A stretch of 64,000 nucleotides of DNA from assembly GCA_012656075.1 (NCBI GenBank), contig JAAKBF010000024.1:1-64000 (forward strand), written 5' to 3'. Shown here piece after piece: positions 21,449 through 32,091 of the stretch. Source of the DNA: Phytophthora hibernalis. Taxonomy: Eukaryota > Oomycota > Peronosporomycetes > Peronosporales > Peronosporaceae. Within the stretch, counting starts at the first letter, position 1. Each line of letters begins with the position of its first letter. The position numbers were made by a program, and so were the translations under genes. The notes beneath the pieces are model-generated. The model did not search any database. It had not been told where the DNA came from and was given only the letters and a program-made list of their open reading frames with translations.

Positions 21449-23496
21449 CTAAGCACTCTCATTCGAAGCCTCGTTCGGGATAGGCGAGTACTCTGCCTGT
21501 CTTCTGAAGCGCGTGTACAGCGTCAATAGAACAATGGCACCACCGAATGCGGCAGCCACACCCAGACACCACACGAGGATTTCGTTGCCTATGTGCGTGA
21601 CCAGCGCCTTCTGGCGCGCCACAGTTGAAGGTGTCGGCCCGGCCAGGAGGTGTGCAGCTCCACCAAAATCGCATGTGGCACCTTCCTCACGGTGACTGTG
21701 CCAGTACTTGTTGAAAGCCCAGTCGCAACGTTCTTCAATCGTATCGAAGCGCTTGTCGAGGTCCGTGCAGTCCACCTTGCCATCCGCGTCACCACAGGCA
21801 AAGTCGAGGCCGCTGACAAGATCATCGCGCAGTACGCCGCGCTTCGCAGCACACGTGAACGATCCCTTGTCTTCAGCCAAGCAGGCCGTGAACACGTCTT
21901 CGTCACGATGGTAGTTGGACACGTTCTTCGGGAACACGCCCTTGCGAACGAGGTCGAGGAAGTTCCAGCGCGAGCCAAACTCCGTCTTGAAGTTCCAGAA
22001 GTACCAGCCGTGGCCCACCGCGAATGCATTGAGCTTTTTCATGTTAAGGTTGCGAGCAAACTCGTGCTCGTCCTGTCCATCTTGCTGGCCAAAACTCGTG
22101 TTGCTCGTAATTGGGCACTTGCCGAACGTCGGCCCGGATTGACCAGTGCCATAGGGGCCCTGAATCGGCTTCGTGACGTCCAACGGAGTACCGGGGAATC
22201 CAAGACCAAGGTACGTGCTGTGCACGGGGCAAGGCGTGTAGCGGCATTCGACCTTGGGGAAGCCAGGCAGGTTGTCATTGAAACCATTGAGCCACATAGC
22301 GCAGTTGTCGGTACCAAGGGACCACTCGCCAACAATCACTGGCATCATGGCGTTCTCCATGTCTGCGATCGTAAACTTCTGCTGACAAGCGTTGGCAAAG
22401 TAGTCGGCCTTCGTGCCTGGCGTGTTCCAGGCCTGGTAGATGTGCGTGTCCAATGCAATATCCGGGCACCCGCGCATGAACTGCGACCAGTACTGCACGC
22501 CGAAGCGGAACGAGTCGTGCAGCACAAACTTCCAGTGCGGGGCACGAGCCTTGACGCGCTTGTACGACTTCCAGTAGTAGTCTTTGAGCAGGTCGATGGG
22601 GGTCAACTCCCAGGGCTCGTTCACAGGCTCCAGTCCAATGATCGCCGGGTGTTCCGCATATCGGTCCACCACCGTCGCCACCGTGTGCAGCGAGTGGTTC
22701 AAGTGCTCGTAGTTGAGGGAACTGTACGAGTTGTTGCTGAGGTTGAACTCCCCGCCCAGCCCGCGGACCGCAGCGGCCAGTGTTCGAACGTCGTGGTGCC
22801 AATGGGCTGCGTGCTGCCGATGGACGTCCACTTGACACCCGAGGACCTGCCACTGTTGTCGAAGCCGTTCTGCGAGCCAATGAGGCCGTGGATGTCCAGC
22901 AGCAGCTCGATGTTGTACTTGTAGGCCAGGTCTGCCACGCGGTCGAGCTCCTTCACAGCTCCGTCCGTGCAGCCAATGTAGGGCTCGTACGGGTTGAACA
23001 TCCAGTCGCCCACAGGCACACGGAGCGAGTTGACGCCCGCCTCCGCCAGCTCCTTGATATCGGTCTCGGTGACCCACGTGGCCCAGTGGATCCGCAGCTG
23101 GCGGTTGGCTTCCTCCTTGCCCAGAGCTGTACAGAAGGTGTAGATGTCCATGGCCGTCTTCTCGGGCGCCTTGTCGCCGTAACGCTGCTGCGTGCTCAGG
23201 AACTGGTAGAAGAGCGACGGCGTGATCCACGGCTCCAACACGAGCCAGCCGCCGAGGTTGGCGCCGCGCACCTGGCGGTTGAAGGGTGTCGCGTGTCTGT
23301 CACTTGAGCACGTCTGGTTGTCGTCGTTCGGGTGGAAGCTCTCGAAGAAGTCTTGGTGGTTGGTCGTGGCGCGCACGAACGCCTCGTTCTCGTTCTCCCA
23401 GAGCCACTGCGCATCGGGGACGTCCGAGGATGCGCTCAGCAATGACATGGCCGACAGTAGAGCGGTGGCCTGCAACAGGACGGAGCGGAACTTCAT
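21449..23496 (-). CDS. GH5-family exo-1,3-beta-glucanase, membrane-anchored
   Basis: The start at 23496 gives MKFRSVLLQATALLSAM, a signal peptide. The body carries RGANLGGWLVLEPWITPSLF (typical of the yeast EXG1-type GH5 group), LRVPVGDWMF, the acid/base region GLEPVNEPWE, and the nucleophile region VIVGEWSLG. A Cys-rich region follows, then a C-terminal membrane span (LVWCLGVAAAFGGAIVLLTL) with a short basic cytoplasmic tail RFRRQ. About 682 residues. A one-base frame break lies near 22780, between TTFEH and LAAAVRGLGGEF; conservation continues on both sides. The enzyme would hydrolyse beta-1,3-glucan at the cell surface, for wall remodelling in an organism whose wall is mainly beta-glucan. 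Confidence 0.9.
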
Positions 23497-24255
23497 GGCG
23501 ACCAAGAGCGGGGAAGTATCTTGCGTGCAGACGGCAGATTGCGAACTGCAGTGCGATGGAGCGATCGATGATTTTGCGAGCAGGATTTGAGTATCGAAGG
23601 ATATCCTGGATACCTATGCGATAAGCTTAGAAAAAATGATGGCTGCACCTGTACATGTACGTTGACGACGCTCTCTGCTGAAATCAGGGACAGAAGACTG
23701 AAAGGAGGGCCACCGTTGTGGAAAATTATTGCTCGGCAGAACCACTCGAGAAGAGTAATTTCGTTCGTATGAAAACTTCTCCACGCAACAAGTGTACATG
23801 CTGTATAGTTGCCTTAAGAGAACAGAACGGACAAACATACTACATACTTCTATTCAGTGTGTGTGCTCTCCCAAAGTGCTTCATTACTATAATATGGCGG
23901 TGTGGTCAGGTTGGACCTCGAAGGTTGGACAAACTCAGACAAACTCACATGTCTCCGTGGCACACAAACATAAGGCGTGCTCCGCTCGATCGCTGCCAAA
24001 CTGGGCTCATGGGGTTTCCACCGTGGAAGCCCCATATCAACGTGGAATCCACGTTGATATGCTGGCTGCCAAAGCAAAAAGGCTGGTGTTGAACAAAAAC
24101 AAATTTAGTTTTTGTATCTTTTGTACCTAATCCTACCCATGGTAGCAGTTCACTTAGGCCCTGGTTTCTCCGTCGGTAAACGGAAAATGCCGCTTGAGTG
24201 CGCGGAATCTACATATTTGTATTTGCGGCAATCGAGCTGGCATCCGAGAGGAAAG
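23497..24255. other. Intergenic region with hairpins
   Basis: About 760 bp between two genes on the minus strand. Apart from the inverted repeats listed separately it shows only short chance frames. A fragment with repeated GCTGCCAAA words (around 23992 and 24065) brackets the hairpins and could be the remains of a small non-autonomous element. Confidence 0.4.
24011..24061. repeat. Two adjacent inverted repeats (hairpins)
   Basis: 24011-24033 pairs GGGGTTTCCAC with GTGGAAGCCCC (one mismatch). 24033-24061 is a perfect 14-bp inverted repeat with a single-base centre (CATATCAACGTGGA / TCCACGTTGATATG). The two sit back to back. They could form a transcript hairpin or mark a MITE-like end. Confidence 0.7.
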
Positions 24256-25259
24256 TTACGCTATGTCAAACTTGAGATTGGCGAGTCGCTCGCTCTCATT
24301 CCACAGGTTTTGAGCCGCAGTCTTGTCGTGAGCAGTAACATTCGCATCAACGCGCTTCGAGTACCCCATAGCTCGAAGAAGTTTTTGGGGCCGTAGAAAT
24401 CACTACTCTCGACGTCGGGCGCGGTAGCAGCGTACAGCGTCGGCAATGCACCAGTTGGCGCGTCTTGCGTTATCGGAAGAATCGAGCCAACACGGCACGC
24501 GAAACTAATGAACCCGCCACCCTCGGTGGAAGGAGGGACCATCAAATTGGTAAACGTAAACCCAGGGTGGCAAGCCACGGCAGTCACACCCGCCACTTTC
24601 TGCGCACGCATACGTCGGTCCAACTCGAACGTGAAGAACAAGTTGCAGATCTTCGACTCGGAATACACGTCCGACGCACCGTAGCCTTCGTCGCTTGTGC
24701 GCATGATGCCCGATCCAGTGAATCGTTCAAGCTTGGCACTGGTATGGGCCAGACTGCTCACATTCACGATACGAGACGGAGAGCTCTCCTTCAAGAGAGG
24801 GAACAGCTTAGCCGTCAACGCAAAGTGACCCAAGTGGTTGGTAACGAACTGCCGCTCGTAGCCGTTCACCGTCGTGCTATAGGGTACCATCATGACTCCA
24901 GCATTGTTGATCAACATATCCAGTCGGTCGTGGGTGGCCTTGAACTCGTCCGCGAACTTGTTCACACTGCCGAGATCACTGACATCCAGCATCTTGAACT
25001 CGACAGCACCAGCTTCAGGGGTCGAGGCCAAAGCTTCACGCAGCTTGGCCTCAGCCTCCTTTCCTCTGCTTTCATTGCGGCAGGCGAGAACGACGTTCGC
25101 TCCTTTGCGAGCAAGCTCAAGTGCTGTCTCGTATCCGATACCCGAGTTGGCGCCTGTTACGACGGCGACTTTATCCTTCTGTGATGAGATATTCGCGGCG
25201 ATCCAGTTGTTGGGGACCTGGGGACGTGTATCGGTCGTAGTGCTGCTGCGGTTGCCCAT
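24256..25259 (-). CDS. Short-chain dehydrogenase/reductase (retinol-dehydrogenase-like)
   Basis: The start at 25259 (MGNRSSTTTD) is preferred; an in-frame ATG also lies at 25355. Visible SDR features are the cofactor motif VVTGANSGIGYETA, LACRNESRG, NNAGVM, the Ser in VNVSSLAH, and the YSESK catalytic pair. As read, the frame shifts near 24364-24367 (CCCC on the plus strand) and would end at 24261 with a nonsense tail. One extra base there restores GYSKRVDAN and an NLWNESERL ending at a stop at 24256, which is typical of the family's C-terminus. This makes a sequence error likely. About 334 residues, NAD(P)-dependent; the substrate cannot be predicted. Confidence 0.9.
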
Positions 25260-25352
25260 GGTCGATGCTTGTTCTCTTCGGGACGAATTGACAAGTGACG
25301 AAAGACGATTTGAGCTCGGCGTAATGAAGTTGGTCTCCATCAAGGTCGACCT

Positions 25353-25443
25353 CATGTTTATGAATAAGATAAATACTTCAAGGGCATGTAATCCATATCC
25401 ATGTTTATGAATTTGATAAATACTTTAAGGACATGTAATCCAT
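25353..25443. repeat. 47-bp tandem duplication
   Basis: Two copies (from 25353 and 25400) of a unit beginning CATGTTTATGAAT and ending CATGTAATCCAT, differing at a few positions. It lies in the divergent spacer between the dehydrogenase and SET genes; the first copy covers the alternative upstream ATG of the dehydrogenase. Confidence 0.8.
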
Positions 25444-25585
25444 AGAAACAGTATTAATAGCGCGCTCGCACGCGCGAGGTCTCTCAGCCAGCAAAACAAT
25501 TCGAAATGAAGCAAATGTACACAATATTTCGCTGAAAAAGGAAGTGAATATATCTAGACAAAAATTGGCAAACTGCATTGATGTC

Positions 25586-26074
25586 ATGGAGTTAATGTTT
25601 GTCTGCGACGCAACCAACTGCTCTGTGGGTTCCGACTGTGGTAATCGATTCCACCCGTCGTATGACCTGGAATTGATTCGAACCTGTGTCGGCCTCGGTA
25701 TTGTGAGCAACCACTGGATTCCTCGTGGCGCATTTGTTGTCGAATATGTAGGCGAAGTTCTTTTGGAAGAGGACGCATGCCAACGTATTAATCAAAGCTA
25801 CCAAGCCCAGTTCACTACTCGTGCTGACTGGAAGGAAGGCGTACGTGTTTTCGTCGACGCAGGAAAGTGTGGCAATATGAGCAGATTAATCAATCACTCA
25901 TGCCTCCCTAATTGTGCCCTATTTGAAAATGACTGGACAAACACTACTCGGCTTGGCATCTTTGCTACACAAGACATCCCACCTCTTCAGGAGCTGACGT
26001 TCCGCTATAGCGAGAGAAACAAGCGTCTGTTTGATTGTCAGTGTGTTGTCTGTGCACCACGTGTGCTGCCATGA
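25586..26074 (+). CDS. SET-domain protein, minimal or 5'-incomplete
   Basis: 162 residues, almost entirely a SET domain: a short Cys-rich start (CDATNCSVGSDCGNRF), LGIVSNHWIPRGAFVVEYVG, VFVDAGKCGNMS, the pseudoknot motif RLINHSCLPNCALFEND, ELTFRYSE with the catalytic-type Tyr, and post-SET cysteines CQCVVC. The family methylates lysines, usually on histones. No pre-SET or targeting domain is visible. The open frame runs upstream of the ATG to about 25544, so an unseen 5' exon is possible. Cys and Asn residues of the active site appear intact. Confidence 0.8.
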   Translation: MELMFVCDATNCSVGSDCGNRFHPSYDLELIRTCVGLGIVSNHWIPRGAFVVEYVGEVLLEEDACQRINQSYQAQFTTRADWKEGVRVFVDAGKCGNMSRLINHSCLPNCALFENDWTNTTRLGIFATQDIPPLQELTFRYSERNKRLFDCQCVVCAPRVLP

Positions 26075-26639
26075 CGTGAGCGTTCATGTTGATGTATTGC
26101 TTGTCGTTGTATAAATTGCGAATGCGGACGTAGCCTGGTAGTCGAGATGAGGGGTAGGAAAGAAATCCGAAAGTGAGTTCCATTGAGTTAGACGTCCTAG
26201 TCCTGCTTGCTCTCTCCTACACGTGTAGTTCTCCTATCTCCCTGTTTTCACTTGATCCAATTATTCAACGGACACACCAAACTGCAACGGACACGGTGCG
26301 CGTATACAATCACTTGCGCTTTGTAAACTGCAACGGACACGGTCCGCGTATACAATCACTTGCGATTTGTATACTGCAACGGACACGGTCGGTCTCGTCA
26401 ATGCATATGCAAATCACCATCTGATGTGCAAGTTGAAGCCATCCGCCCAATCACCGTGCGCGATGCCAAAAGATCCGCCAATCAGATTACACCGTTCGTG
26501 TTTCCCCAATAGCTGCCCTCACAGGCCACACGCCCGGAACGCGCAGGACGTGTGTCTAGAGGTACAGACGACGAAGTGCAATCGCAAGACCCCACTCAAT
26601 TCGAAGTCTCGAGCTTGGGTCCGAGGTTAGCACGCATCA
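26075..26639. repeat. Spacer containing a 46-bp tandem repeat
   Basis: At 26281, 26327 and 26373 the unit starts ACTGCAACGGACACGGT and contains CGCGTATACAATCACTTGCG. There are about 2.6 copies ending near 26400. The rest of the spacer has no gene. The right part (26400-26639) lies just after the stop of a minus-strand copia pol and may include its LTR, but I cannot place LTR ends. Confidence 0.7.
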
Positions 26640-28200
26640 TCAAGTAGCGCCCAGCGTCTTCGTAGATAGACCCTTGGTCAGGAAGTCAGCGAGTTGGTTC
26701 TTGGACTCCACGTACTCCAGCTCAACTTCCTTGTTGATCACCTTCTCACGGATGAAGTAGAAGCGAATATCGATGTGTTTCGTGAGCGCTTGATAGCCGA
26801 CGTTTTTGAACAAAGCCATTGCTCCTTGGTTGTCCTCGTAGATCACCGTAGGATCACTCTGCTCCGCACCAATGTCCTTCAGGAGACGGTGCATCCAAAC
26901 GCACTCCTTCACACAGTCGCTCAGCGCCATGTACTCCGCTTCAGTCGAACTAAGTGCAACAGTCTTCTGGAAGGTTGAACGCCACACCACAGGAGCACCA
27001 CACAGCGTCAGCATCATTCCGCTCTCCGAGCGTCGGTCGTCGCGGTTTCCAGCCCAGTCAGCATCAGAGTAGGCTTCAAGTTGCGTTCCCAGTAGTCCGT
27101 CGTACACGATGCCAACGTCCTTCGTCTTGAGCAGGTATCGTACCACCTTGATGCTCGCGTCCCAGTGCTTCTCACCGGGGTTCTCAAGGAAACGACTCAG
27201 TTTGGCGACTGCTACCGATATGTCGGGCAGTGTTCCACACGCAAAGTACATCAGACTTTCCACAAGTGACCGATAAGGCTTCAGCTTTATGTTGGCCTTG
27301 TCTTCTCCAGTCTGTGCTTCGTCAGCCTTGGTGAGATGCACGCCAGGATCCAGCGGCGTTAGGCATGGCTTCGCGTCCTCTTGGCCAAACTTCTTGATGA
27401 TCGACTCCGTATACGCCTTCTGGCTAATGACCAACGTTCTGCGTTTCATATTGTAGTCGATATCGATGCCGAGAACGAAGCGTGCCCTTCCGCGAGGTCC
27501 TTAATGCGGAACTTCTCCGCGATCCCAGCCTTCACTGACGCAATGACAGCCTTCTCCCGCGATGCAATCAGCATGTCGTCAACGTAGAGGCACATCACAC
27601 ACTCGTCGTCTCCGTCGCCTCTCGTGTAGACGCACGGGTCAGCATCAGCAGCCCTAAACCCCGGTGCTTGTCGATGGTCTTGTTCCAAACGCGGGATGCC
27701 TGCTTGAGTCCGTATACACCTTGCAGCAGTAGACACACGACGTCATCCTCGCCTTCAGCTTCAGCCAACGTCAGAAGCTCCGTAGCCCTTCCGGAAGTTC
27801 CATGTAGATCCCCTCTTCGAGCTTTCCATACAGGAACGCGGTGTCGACGTCGCACTGCTCGATATCCATTCCATCCGCGCAGCATTTTGCCAGCTTTGCA
27901 CGAATCGAGTTCAAGTAAGCCTCCGGCGAGTACGTTTCCTTGTAATCGATGCCATGACGTTGCGAGTACCCTTTGACGACCAGGCGAACCTTGTGACGAA
28001 CGATTTGCCCCTTCTCATCGCGCTTCAATGCGAATACCCAGCGGCAACCAATCGGGCGCTGGTGTTCTGGTCTTGGCACCAGTGTCCAAGTCTTGTTAGC
28101 AGTGAGCGACTCAAGCTCACTTGCAATAGCATTTTTCCATGCGTCGCGGTCCGCGCTGTTCGTAGCTTCTGCGTACGACTTAGGGACATCCTCCGTTGCA
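26640..28200 (-). pseudogene. Copia reverse transcriptase and RNase H
   Basis: Minus strand. RVT_2 begins near 28200 with SYAEATNSADRDAWKNAI, LESLTANKTWTLVPRP and GCRWVFALKRDEKG. A frame break near 27780 is followed by GVYGLKQASRVWN, then another frame with CLYVDDMLIAS (the YVDD active site). From 27449, KRRTLVISQKAYTESIIKKF leads into RNase H: DADWAGN, SSTEAEYMALSDC, YEDNQGAMAL and NQLADFLTKGL. The RNase H part is intact over 269 codons; the RT is split over three frames. Confidence 0.85.
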
Positions 28201-28502
28201 GCCATTACTTGGCCGTCTTCAATGGCGAGCAGCTCGTCGCTTGGCATGACACGACCCTGGGTCACTTTTTGACGCTTCTTTACAATGGCAGAAGGAGCAA
28301 CAACCTGCTTCTTACGTCCTCCAGCTTCCTCTGGATCATTTGTCTGGAAAATGGAAAATGCTATTGCAAGTGGGCTTGAGTCGCTCACTGCTAACAAGAC
28401 TTGGACACTGGTGCCAAGACCAGAACACCAGCGCCCGATTGGTTGCCGCTGGGTATTCGCATTGAAGTGCGATGAGAAGGGCAAATCGTTCGTCACAAGG
28501 TT
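27987..28502. repeat. Inverted repeat of copia RT sequence
   Basis: Arms 27987-28140 and 28351-28502 are near-identical reverse complements, both encoding LESLTANKTWTLVPRPEHQR. The right arm differs by a G lost from a GGGG run and a few substitutions. The 210-bp spacer encodes RT-upstream text on the minus strand. Confidence 0.85.
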
Positions 28503-29300
28503 TGACGTCATGGGGCCAATGCAGACGAAGACATAGGGTGGTTGTACGTACGTCGTCACGTTTATCGACGACTACTCACGTCACGGTGTACTTCATGAAG
28601 AAGAACTCGGAAGTCTTGGCGAAGTTCAGGATGTTCAAGTCCGACTTGGAAAACGCTACCGGTAACAAGATCAAGCGTCTCCGCTCGGACAACGGCGGAG
28701 AGTAAACGGGTCAACTCTTCAAGGATGACCTGACCAAGAAAGGCATCCGCCATGAGAAGACGGTGCCGTACACGCCCCAGCAAAATGGACTTGCTGAGCG
28801 CATGAACCGGAGCCTCGTCGAGATGGCTCGTTGCATGCTTTATCATGAGGGCATCGACAAGAAGTGGTGGGCTGAAGCAGTCAACACGTCTGCGTGGATC
28901 ATCAACAGGATTCCCAACACTGTGACTGTGAAGACACCGTACGAGATCGTGTACCAGAAAAAACCTCAGCTCAAGAACCTGAAGGTGTTTGGTGCACTTG
29001 GCTACGCACACATTGCTGACGAGAAGCACCGCAAGCTGGACGCCAAGGCTTTCAAGTGCCGATTCATGGGCTACGAGGATGGTGTCAAGGGATACCGCGT
29101 ACTCAATGTGGCCACGGGAAAAGTGCAAATCGTTCGCACAGACAAGTTCATGGAGACCACTAGCCCGGATGACTTCATGGCAGAGGTCGATGATGAAGAT
29201 AACGATGGCGGGAATGATGTCACTGTGCCTCGAGCTACTGCTCCGAGCTATGAACCGTCGCGAACTCTCACCATCCATAATCATGAGATGATCCCACTTC
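28490..29300 (+). pseudogene. Copia integrase core fragment
   Basis: Plus strand, starting FDVMGPMQTKT then YVVTFIDDYSRH, a stop and frame breaks. Then LRSDNGGE, PYTPQQNGLAERMNRSLVEMA (the D,D-35-E acidic residues are visible), KKWWAEAVNTSAWIINR, and the C-terminal DAKAFKCRFMGYEDGVKGYR. It ends in an acidic stretch near 29.2 kb, after which the frame (to 29509) no longer resembles copia. Confidence 0.8.
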
Positions 29301-29509
29301 AACATGAGGTGGTTACAGAAGGCGCAATCGTTTATCCAACATGTGCATGTGGCCTTTTATCCAGAGACGTTGCGACACAGGAGAGAAGTTCTGCTGATAC
29401 CGCAAACGGTAGCTCGAAGTGTGGATTTCGGTATCACCAGTGTGTGATTTGCGTTTCGATCTGGGATATTACAGGCAGGATGAATTTAGGGATGGGAGCT
29501 CGAAATTAA

Positions 29510-30035
29510 AAATCTGAATCCTGGACATTGATGTCATCTCTCGGCTTGAGAAGCTCGTCCAAGCGGTTGAGTGTGATCAAGTTTTGCCGCTCTTCTTCCA
29601 AGGTAACCACAGTTCCTTCTTCGCGTTGAAGAGCGGCGCTAGCTAACTTGTCCGCGCTTTGATTCCAATCCCGCTTCATGTGCAGGAACTCGTGCTTCGG
29701 CCACTATCTAAGCCGATCCATCACCTTCTTTCGAAGCAATTGCAAACCCGGAGCGTTATACGCGATCTCGCCTCGCATTTGTCGGATCACCAAATTGGAA
29801 TCTCCACAGATCACAATTCGCCCCCTGTCCATGGTGGATAGCAAATCGAAGCATAGCAGAAGACCACGGTATTCGGCCTCGTTCACAGTCAAGTCGGGTG
29901 CATACTCTAAAACCATCGTCCATTCCGGCAGCTTCCAGATGATAGCCCCGTACGCTCCGCTACTGCGTTTGACACGTGCTGATCCATCGAAACTCGCGAC
30001 TAGCAGGCTCTCCTCATCTTCCACCGTAGGCGGTG
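29510..30035 (-). pseudogene. Archaeal-like second RNase H of a gypsy element
   Basis: Minus strand: LVASFDGSARVKRSSGAYGA, VNEAEYRGLLLCFD, VICGDSNLVIRQMRGEI, and beyond one stop KHEFLHMKRDWNQSADKLA. The Asp-Glu-Asp-Asp pattern of a type I RNase H is complete. It is the additional RNase H that follows the normal one in these gypsy elements. The matching integrase (30040 onward) is on the opposite strand, so the element is inverted at about 30035. Confidence 0.75.
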
Positions 30036-30039
30036 GAAC

Positions 30040-30725
30040 CTCAACGCTACGTCGGAGGACACCACCGAACGCTCTGGGGAAGCAATCGTACAGCGTATAC
30101 GGGGTGAGCGGATTGTCCAGGCCCAGAATGATGAGAAGTGGATAGTCGATCTGAAAGCGTACCTGAATGGAGACGTTGGAGGCTTGACGCGAAGGAAACC
30201 AAGACGTGCGCCAAGATCGCAGACCATTATGAGCTAGACGAGAGTGATCTGATGCTCTACTGCCCGCCGTCGACGCAGACGGACGAAGATCGGGACGAGG
30301 TCGCGAAGCTCGTCGTGCCGGAGACCCTGCAGCGAGACTTCTTACACCATTATCATACGAGCTTGGAAGGGGACATCAGGGAATCGGGAGAACGTACCGT
30401 CGGATCAGAGCGCACTTTCACTGGAGAGGTTTGTTCAAGAGTGTCCAGCGCTATGTGGGAAATGCACGGATTGTGAGACAGGAAAAGGACGACCCTTGGT
30501 GAGGGTGAGTCGCCATGAAACCTGCAGGCTACGTACCCTTTTCAGATCATCGGGATGGATCACATCCCGTCGCTGCCGAAGTCGTTCAAGGAGAATACGG
30601 AGCTGCTGATATGGGTCGATTTGTTCTCGGGGTATGTGATCGCGAAGGCGAGCGCGTCGGTAGTAGTTACCTAAATGCAATGCAGATTATCTCAGAAAGC
30701 CAAGTCGATCCTTACAGGGCAAAAT
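30040..30725 (+). pseudogene. Gypsy integrase fragment (zinc-binding and start of core)
   Basis: Plus strand: EDTTERSGEAIVQRI, KTCAKIADHYELDESDLMLYC, LVVPETLQRDFLHHYHTSLEG (the HH pair of the HHCC domain), a CTDC-type Cys pair near 30.47 kb in another frame, FQIIGMDHIPSLPKSF, and LLIWVDLFSGYVIAKASA (core beta strands). It ends near 30725, where unrelated sequence begins. Several frame breaks. Confidence 0.75.
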
Positions 30726-31442
30726 CGTAAGCATTTGGAAGCACGGGGCTCTTGTAAGGGGAGAACAAGGCTGCAAAATGGTGAAAAATGCGTCAAAATG
30801 CCTGTTTAAATGCAAGTTTGTATGGGCGACTGTTGGCGCTACGGTGGTCCGGAACTCTGCGCGAAAATACTTGATCGATTCTAATGTATTTTTCATGTTA
30901 TAGTGCTACAGCAGCGGCACCAACAAATGCATATATGGAACAAGCTAACGCTTCTCGTTCTTTTGGTATGCCCTGCAGTGCATGACGCCACTTTTTCATG
31001 ATGTTATAGGCATCTCAAAAAGTGGTCCGGAACTGTGCACGCACGGATATCTCTTATGAGTCATAAATTATGACATATCGGTTTCTTCTTCCAGCATCTA
31101 GAAATAGCCGTCGTGGCCGACCCAGTGTACTGGGCAGTACTCAATTCAAAGCAAATACTTATTTTTATCCTATCCGGTAGGATAAACATGGCTGGACAAT
31201 AATTCGAGATGACATTGTGTCCTCATGGCCGTTGAAGGACACCTAATTGGTGCCACTCCGGTAAAAACTAATAAGGCAGACCTTTGTGGCCATGAAATCT
31301 CGAATTTATCTAAACTGTTGCGAATCCGTGCACAAAAACACGTCTTGGAGGTTTCGGGCTTTGTAGCACACTTCCGAACCTGCTCGCCCCGACTCACACC
31401 GAGTACGCCAACTTCCCGTCTCAACTGATTGATAACGACGCC
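30726..31442. other. Intergenic region with a repeated 13-mer
   Basis: No gene. GTGGTCCGGAACT occurs at about 30844 and 31022, both followed by a similar TGC(G/A)CG continuation, which suggests remains of a DNA-transposon or MITE terminal sequence. The right part is the upstream region of the first PQ-loop gene. Confidence 0.4.
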
Positions 31443-31817
31443 ATGGGCGAAGAATACCAGATTTTGGGTTTCATGGGCTCCTTGCTGCTGGCAGCCTCGC
31501 TGGTGCCGCAGATGCTGAAGTTGTACCGGTCCAAGAGCGCCAAGGACATCAGCCTCTCGTACCAGATCTCGTACGTGCTGGGGCTTTCCATGATCGTCGC
31601 CTACGGGTTCGGCCGGTGGCTCTGGCCCGTGTACATCCCGGCCACCATCGAGCTGTGCGCCGCCATCGTGGTCTTCAGCATGAAACTGTACTACGACTTG
31701 CAGGACCGGAAGCAAAACGTCAGCAAAACCGCTGGTGCCAGTCCCGAGGTTGAGGTGGACGCCGCCTCCGCCGTGCACTGCAATCAGTGCGGCGAGGCTC
31801 CAAGAGCGGTTCAGTGA
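31443..31817 (+). CDS. PQ-loop / semi-SWEET-like sugar transporter 1
   Basis: 124 residues with three predicted membrane helices: about 6-24 (ILGFMGSLLLAASLVPQML), 40-58 (ISYVLGLSMIVAYGFGRWL) and 65-85. The first helix ends in the PQ-loop signature SLVPQMLKLYRSKSAKDIS. A short hydrophilic tail follows. One triple-helix bundle is half of a eukaryotic SWEET, so the protein would have to dimerise, as bacterial SemiSWEETs do. It is likely a passive sugar or small-metabolite carrier; the substrate is not known. Tandem with a paralogue 275 bp downstream in the same orientation. Confidence 0.8.
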   Translation: MGEEYQILGFMGSLLLAASLVPQMLKLYRSKSAKDISLSYQISYVLGLSMIVAYGFGRWLWPVYIPATIELCAAIVVFSMKLYYDLQDRKQNVSKTAGASPEVEVDAASAVHCNQCGEAPRAVQ

Positions 31818-32091
31818 ACACGTAGGCAGTTATATCACGACCAATACAGACGCCTTCGCATTTGCACTCGTTTCGCCTTGCTTGAGCGTCGAGGGCAGAC
31901 ATCGGGTATGACCACTCAACACTGATGACTTGCACTTCAGATGAAGCCATGTCCACACCATACTGAACACAAGGTTTCCTCGTTAAATAGGCATACACGA
32001 ATCATTCATGCATGCCTATCCGACCTGCTTATGCTCGAAGGACGCCATTGTCCAAATTGCCACCCACGACCGCCACAATCTCCACTGCATC

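Larger units (their letters stand above)
26640..29300. mobile_element. Ty1/copia element, rearranged into two head-to-head halves
   Basis: RT and RNase H lie on the minus strand (28200 to 26640) while integrase lies on the plus strand (28490 to about 29260). In an intact copia pol, integrase precedes RT on the same strand. The junction is an inverted repeat: about 150 bp of the RT start occur at 27987-28140 and, inverted, at 28351-28502, separated by 210 bp. Confidence 0.85.

Noticed and set aside
21650..22924. 424-codon plus-strand frame opposite the glucanase
   Set aside because: No signal, domain or codon pattern; it mirrors the GH5 gene.
26281..26400. CRISPR-like array
   Set aside because: Tandem 46-bp units without distinct spacers, in a eukaryotic context.
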